Assembly: GCA_937973965.1 (NCBI GenBank)
Contig: CALJJQ010000039.1
Span: 1 to 64,000, forward strand
Direction: 5' to 3'
DNA length: 64,000 bases
Source of the DNA: an uncultured Calothrix sp.
Lineage (GTDB): Bacteria > Cyanobacteriota > Cyanobacteriia > Cyanobacteriales > Nostocaceae
The translations under genes were made by a program, and so were the position numbers. Numbering within the stretch: position 1 is the first letter of the stretch; each line of letters begins with the position of its first letter. This document shows positions 61,883 to 64,000 of the stretch, in pieces. The notes below the pieces were generated by a model that worked only from the letters and a program-made list of their open reading frames with translations, did no database searches and had not been told where the DNA came from.

Positions 61883-62849
61883 GGTAAACTTTTACTCAGT
61901 TTCAGCACCTTTGGTTCAACTTCAATGTTGGACTTGAATATAAACAGAAATTATTCAAGATTTAGCAAAACAAGTATTCAGGAATAGACTTTAATCACAT
62001 TTCCCATTCGTATCGCGATCAGCGTTGATTTTCCCACTCCCTTGTAAATAGGGAGTGGGTACATACGTGAACATATCGCGTCTCTACGGGGATCTATGAG
62101 TAGTGTAATGATTCAGATTGACCGGAGGGTATAGGGAAAAACTTCTTTCACAGGTTCTGCTGTCAGCAGTACATGTAGGCTACTCCCTATACCCTGATAG
62201 TTTTAGGGTTTGTGAAAAATCCGGGTTTAGCCGTGATATGTAAAATCTCAAACCCTATATAAAAACCAAAAATAATTGTGATTTACAACAATTATGTGAG
62301 ATCCACACAATCGTAATGATTACGCAATTCTTAAATTAAATTGGTTTTTAGTTTAGTTATTCTAAATTTATTGTATAATATCAATGCTGAGTATTTTTTA
62401 TCAAAAATAACGAATATCCGATGCATTCCATAGATAAAAAATTATCTTCAGCAAGATAGGATGCGGGTATGTGTCTGTTGTGTCCACGCTTTAGTGTCAA
62501 GACCTGAAAATCACGGGAAAAGTTCCTTTATTTGTTGGTAGGGAAAGATGAATGTTTTACCAGAAAATGCATTTTGTCAATATGTCCAAGTATATAAATT
62601 ATGATGATATATTGTAGTTTTTTAGTCAGGAAAAGGTTGATAATATTAAGGTATGGAGAGTGGGAGTAAGGGACCTAGGGGAAGAAAAGTATCGAAATTT
62701 TAGTGAAATGGTATTACCGCGATCGCTGGGTTATTGGGTTTGGCTTGTGGCTGATCAAAGAGATGTTTGAGATGGATTTTCAGGGGACGAATGCAGCGAT
62801 GAGTGTGTTGTGGAGTCGATAAATTGTAATCAAAAGAGTTAGATGAATT

Positions 62850-63491
62850 TTGATGCTATTAGAATTAAGACAACTGAGGATTCAACCGGGACAGCAACTA
62901 TTACTTGAGGATGTTAGTTGGGAACAATTTGAAAATATTTTGGCGGAATTAGGAGAACATCGTGCAGCCATAATTTCCTATAGTCATGGTTTTCTAGAAA
63001 TTATGGTTCCCTTACCCGAACATAAAAAAGCCAAGGAAATCATTGGCGATATGGTGAAAATTTTATTGCAGGAACTAAGTATTGATTATGATGCTTTAGG
63101 TTCAACCACCCTCAAAAATGAAGCCATGAGTCAGGTAGTGGAACCAGATGCTTGCTTTTACATTCAAAATCAAGCGGCAGTTATTGGTAAAAATCGCATA
63201 AATTTAAATATAGATCCACCTCCAGATTTAGCGATAGAAATTGATATAACTTCCCGCACAAAATTGGATAACTACCAAATGTTGGGAGTTCCAGAACTGT
63301 GGCGATATGGAAAACAAGGGTTAAAAATTCATGTTTTGGAAAATGGCAAATATGTAGAATCAAATTTTAGTCCTACTTTTCCAGGTATCCCGATAATTGA
63401 GCTAGTAAATCAATACATCCAGCAGAGTCAAGTTATTGGAAGCAGTCAAGCAATTCGAGCTTTTAAAGATTGGCTATGGGATCACATTTAA
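62850..63491 (+). CDS. Uma2-family (DUF820) protein
   Basis: LEDVSWEQFENILAELGEHRAAIISYSHGFLEIMVPLPEHKKAKEII...VEPDACFYIQ...PPPDLAIEIDITSRT. Confidence 0.92.
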   Translation: MMLLELRQLRIQPGQQLLLEDVSWEQFENILAELGEHRAAIISYSHGFLEIMVPLPEHKKAKEIIGDMVKILLQELSIDYDALGSTTLKNEAMSQVVEPDACFYIQNQAAVIGKNRINLNIDPPPDLAIEIDITSRTKLDNYQMLGVPELWRYGKQGLKIHVLENGKYVESNFSPTFPGIPIIELVNQYIQQSQVIGSSQAIRAFKDWLWDHI

Positions 63492-63642
63492 TTTTGGTTT
63501 GAATCTGAAATGGGAGTCAGGTAAACTTTCTTCCGTAGCGGTCGGGAAAAAGTCCCCCTATCTCCCGTTCTACAAAATTTTTATTGTGTTACAACCGACA
63601 TTATCCATTCATTGCCCGATTTCGCAACACCCCTTCCGTACA

Positions 63643-63807
63643 TCACCACAACAAACTGGGCAAACTCGCAATTACCGTCGCAACTAAAGTCCATAACGAA
63701 AATTTAGGAATATCAGCATCTTCTAAGGCAGACGACATTTGCGAAAATGAGGCCAACATCCCCACTAACAAAACGACAAAAAAAGATAAATATCTTCCTG
63801 TAGACAT
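63643..63807 (-). CDS. Small secreted/membrane hypothetical protein
   Basis: MSTGRYLSFFVVLLVGMLASFSQMSSALEDADIPKFSLWTLVATVIASLPSLLW; hydrophobic N- and C-termini. Confidence 0.4.
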   Translation of the reverse strand: MSTGRYLSFFVVLLVGMLASFSQMSSALEDADIPKFSLWTLVATVIASLPSLLW

Positions 63808-64000
63808 ATTGACTCCTTGTGACTTATTTACCATACCAAGAGGTAGTAAAGTTGGCAGTCAGCTTGAATACAAAGCAATTCCTGTTTAATCAATTTTTGA
63901 AAATAATGAAGTTATCGTGATATGAGTAGTCGAATTGACAAAAAGCGGGTTTGGACATACTTCACGATTCCGGTGAGATTAACAGAGATTTTAGATTAGC

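Noticed and set aside
1-64000. CRISPR array
   Set aside because: No regularly spaced direct repeats with unique spacers; all repeats found are dispersed, palindromic or TPR/WD40 coding.
1-64000. tRNA or rRNA genes
   Set aside because: No cloverleaf/T-loop (GGTTCRANNCC) in proper context or rRNA-like sequence recognised by eye; a tRNAscan run would be decisive.

Overview
64 kb window of a heterocystous-type cyanobacterial chromosome, inferred from abundant GCGATCGC/HIP1 sites, psaK, psb29, cpcT and ycf34, and dense dispersed palindromic repeats. Most genes are housekeeping: metK, dapB, thrS, tatC, gshA, trmL, menF, menA, glgP, rph, yidD. Intergenic space is repeat-rich. The main points of interest are: (1) a co-oriented minus-strand group of three short double-glycine-leader precursor-like peptides, two sharing a 53-bp identical leader-coding block with divergent cores, next to a parvulin-like PPIase (about 39.9-42.4 kb); (2) two tandem copies of a structured RNA on the minus strand at about 8.96-9.03 and 9.23-9.30 kb, with GUGGAAACACGG and GUGUGAGGAG elements and covarying stems, which look like Yfr2-family sRNAs; (3) an overlapping gene pair encoding a P-loop NTPase and a 1726-aa TPR-nSTAND-TM-14xWD40 protein (30.1-36.6 kb); (4) several families of MITE-like or palindromic repeats, some nested; (5) decayed loci: a pstS remnant, an IS1634-like transposase remnant with a 47-bp tandem duplication, and a 111-bp gene-fragment duplication; (6) a degenerate histidine kinase lacking the phospho-acceptor His. 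All family assignments come from reading the sequence and recall. No database search was run.
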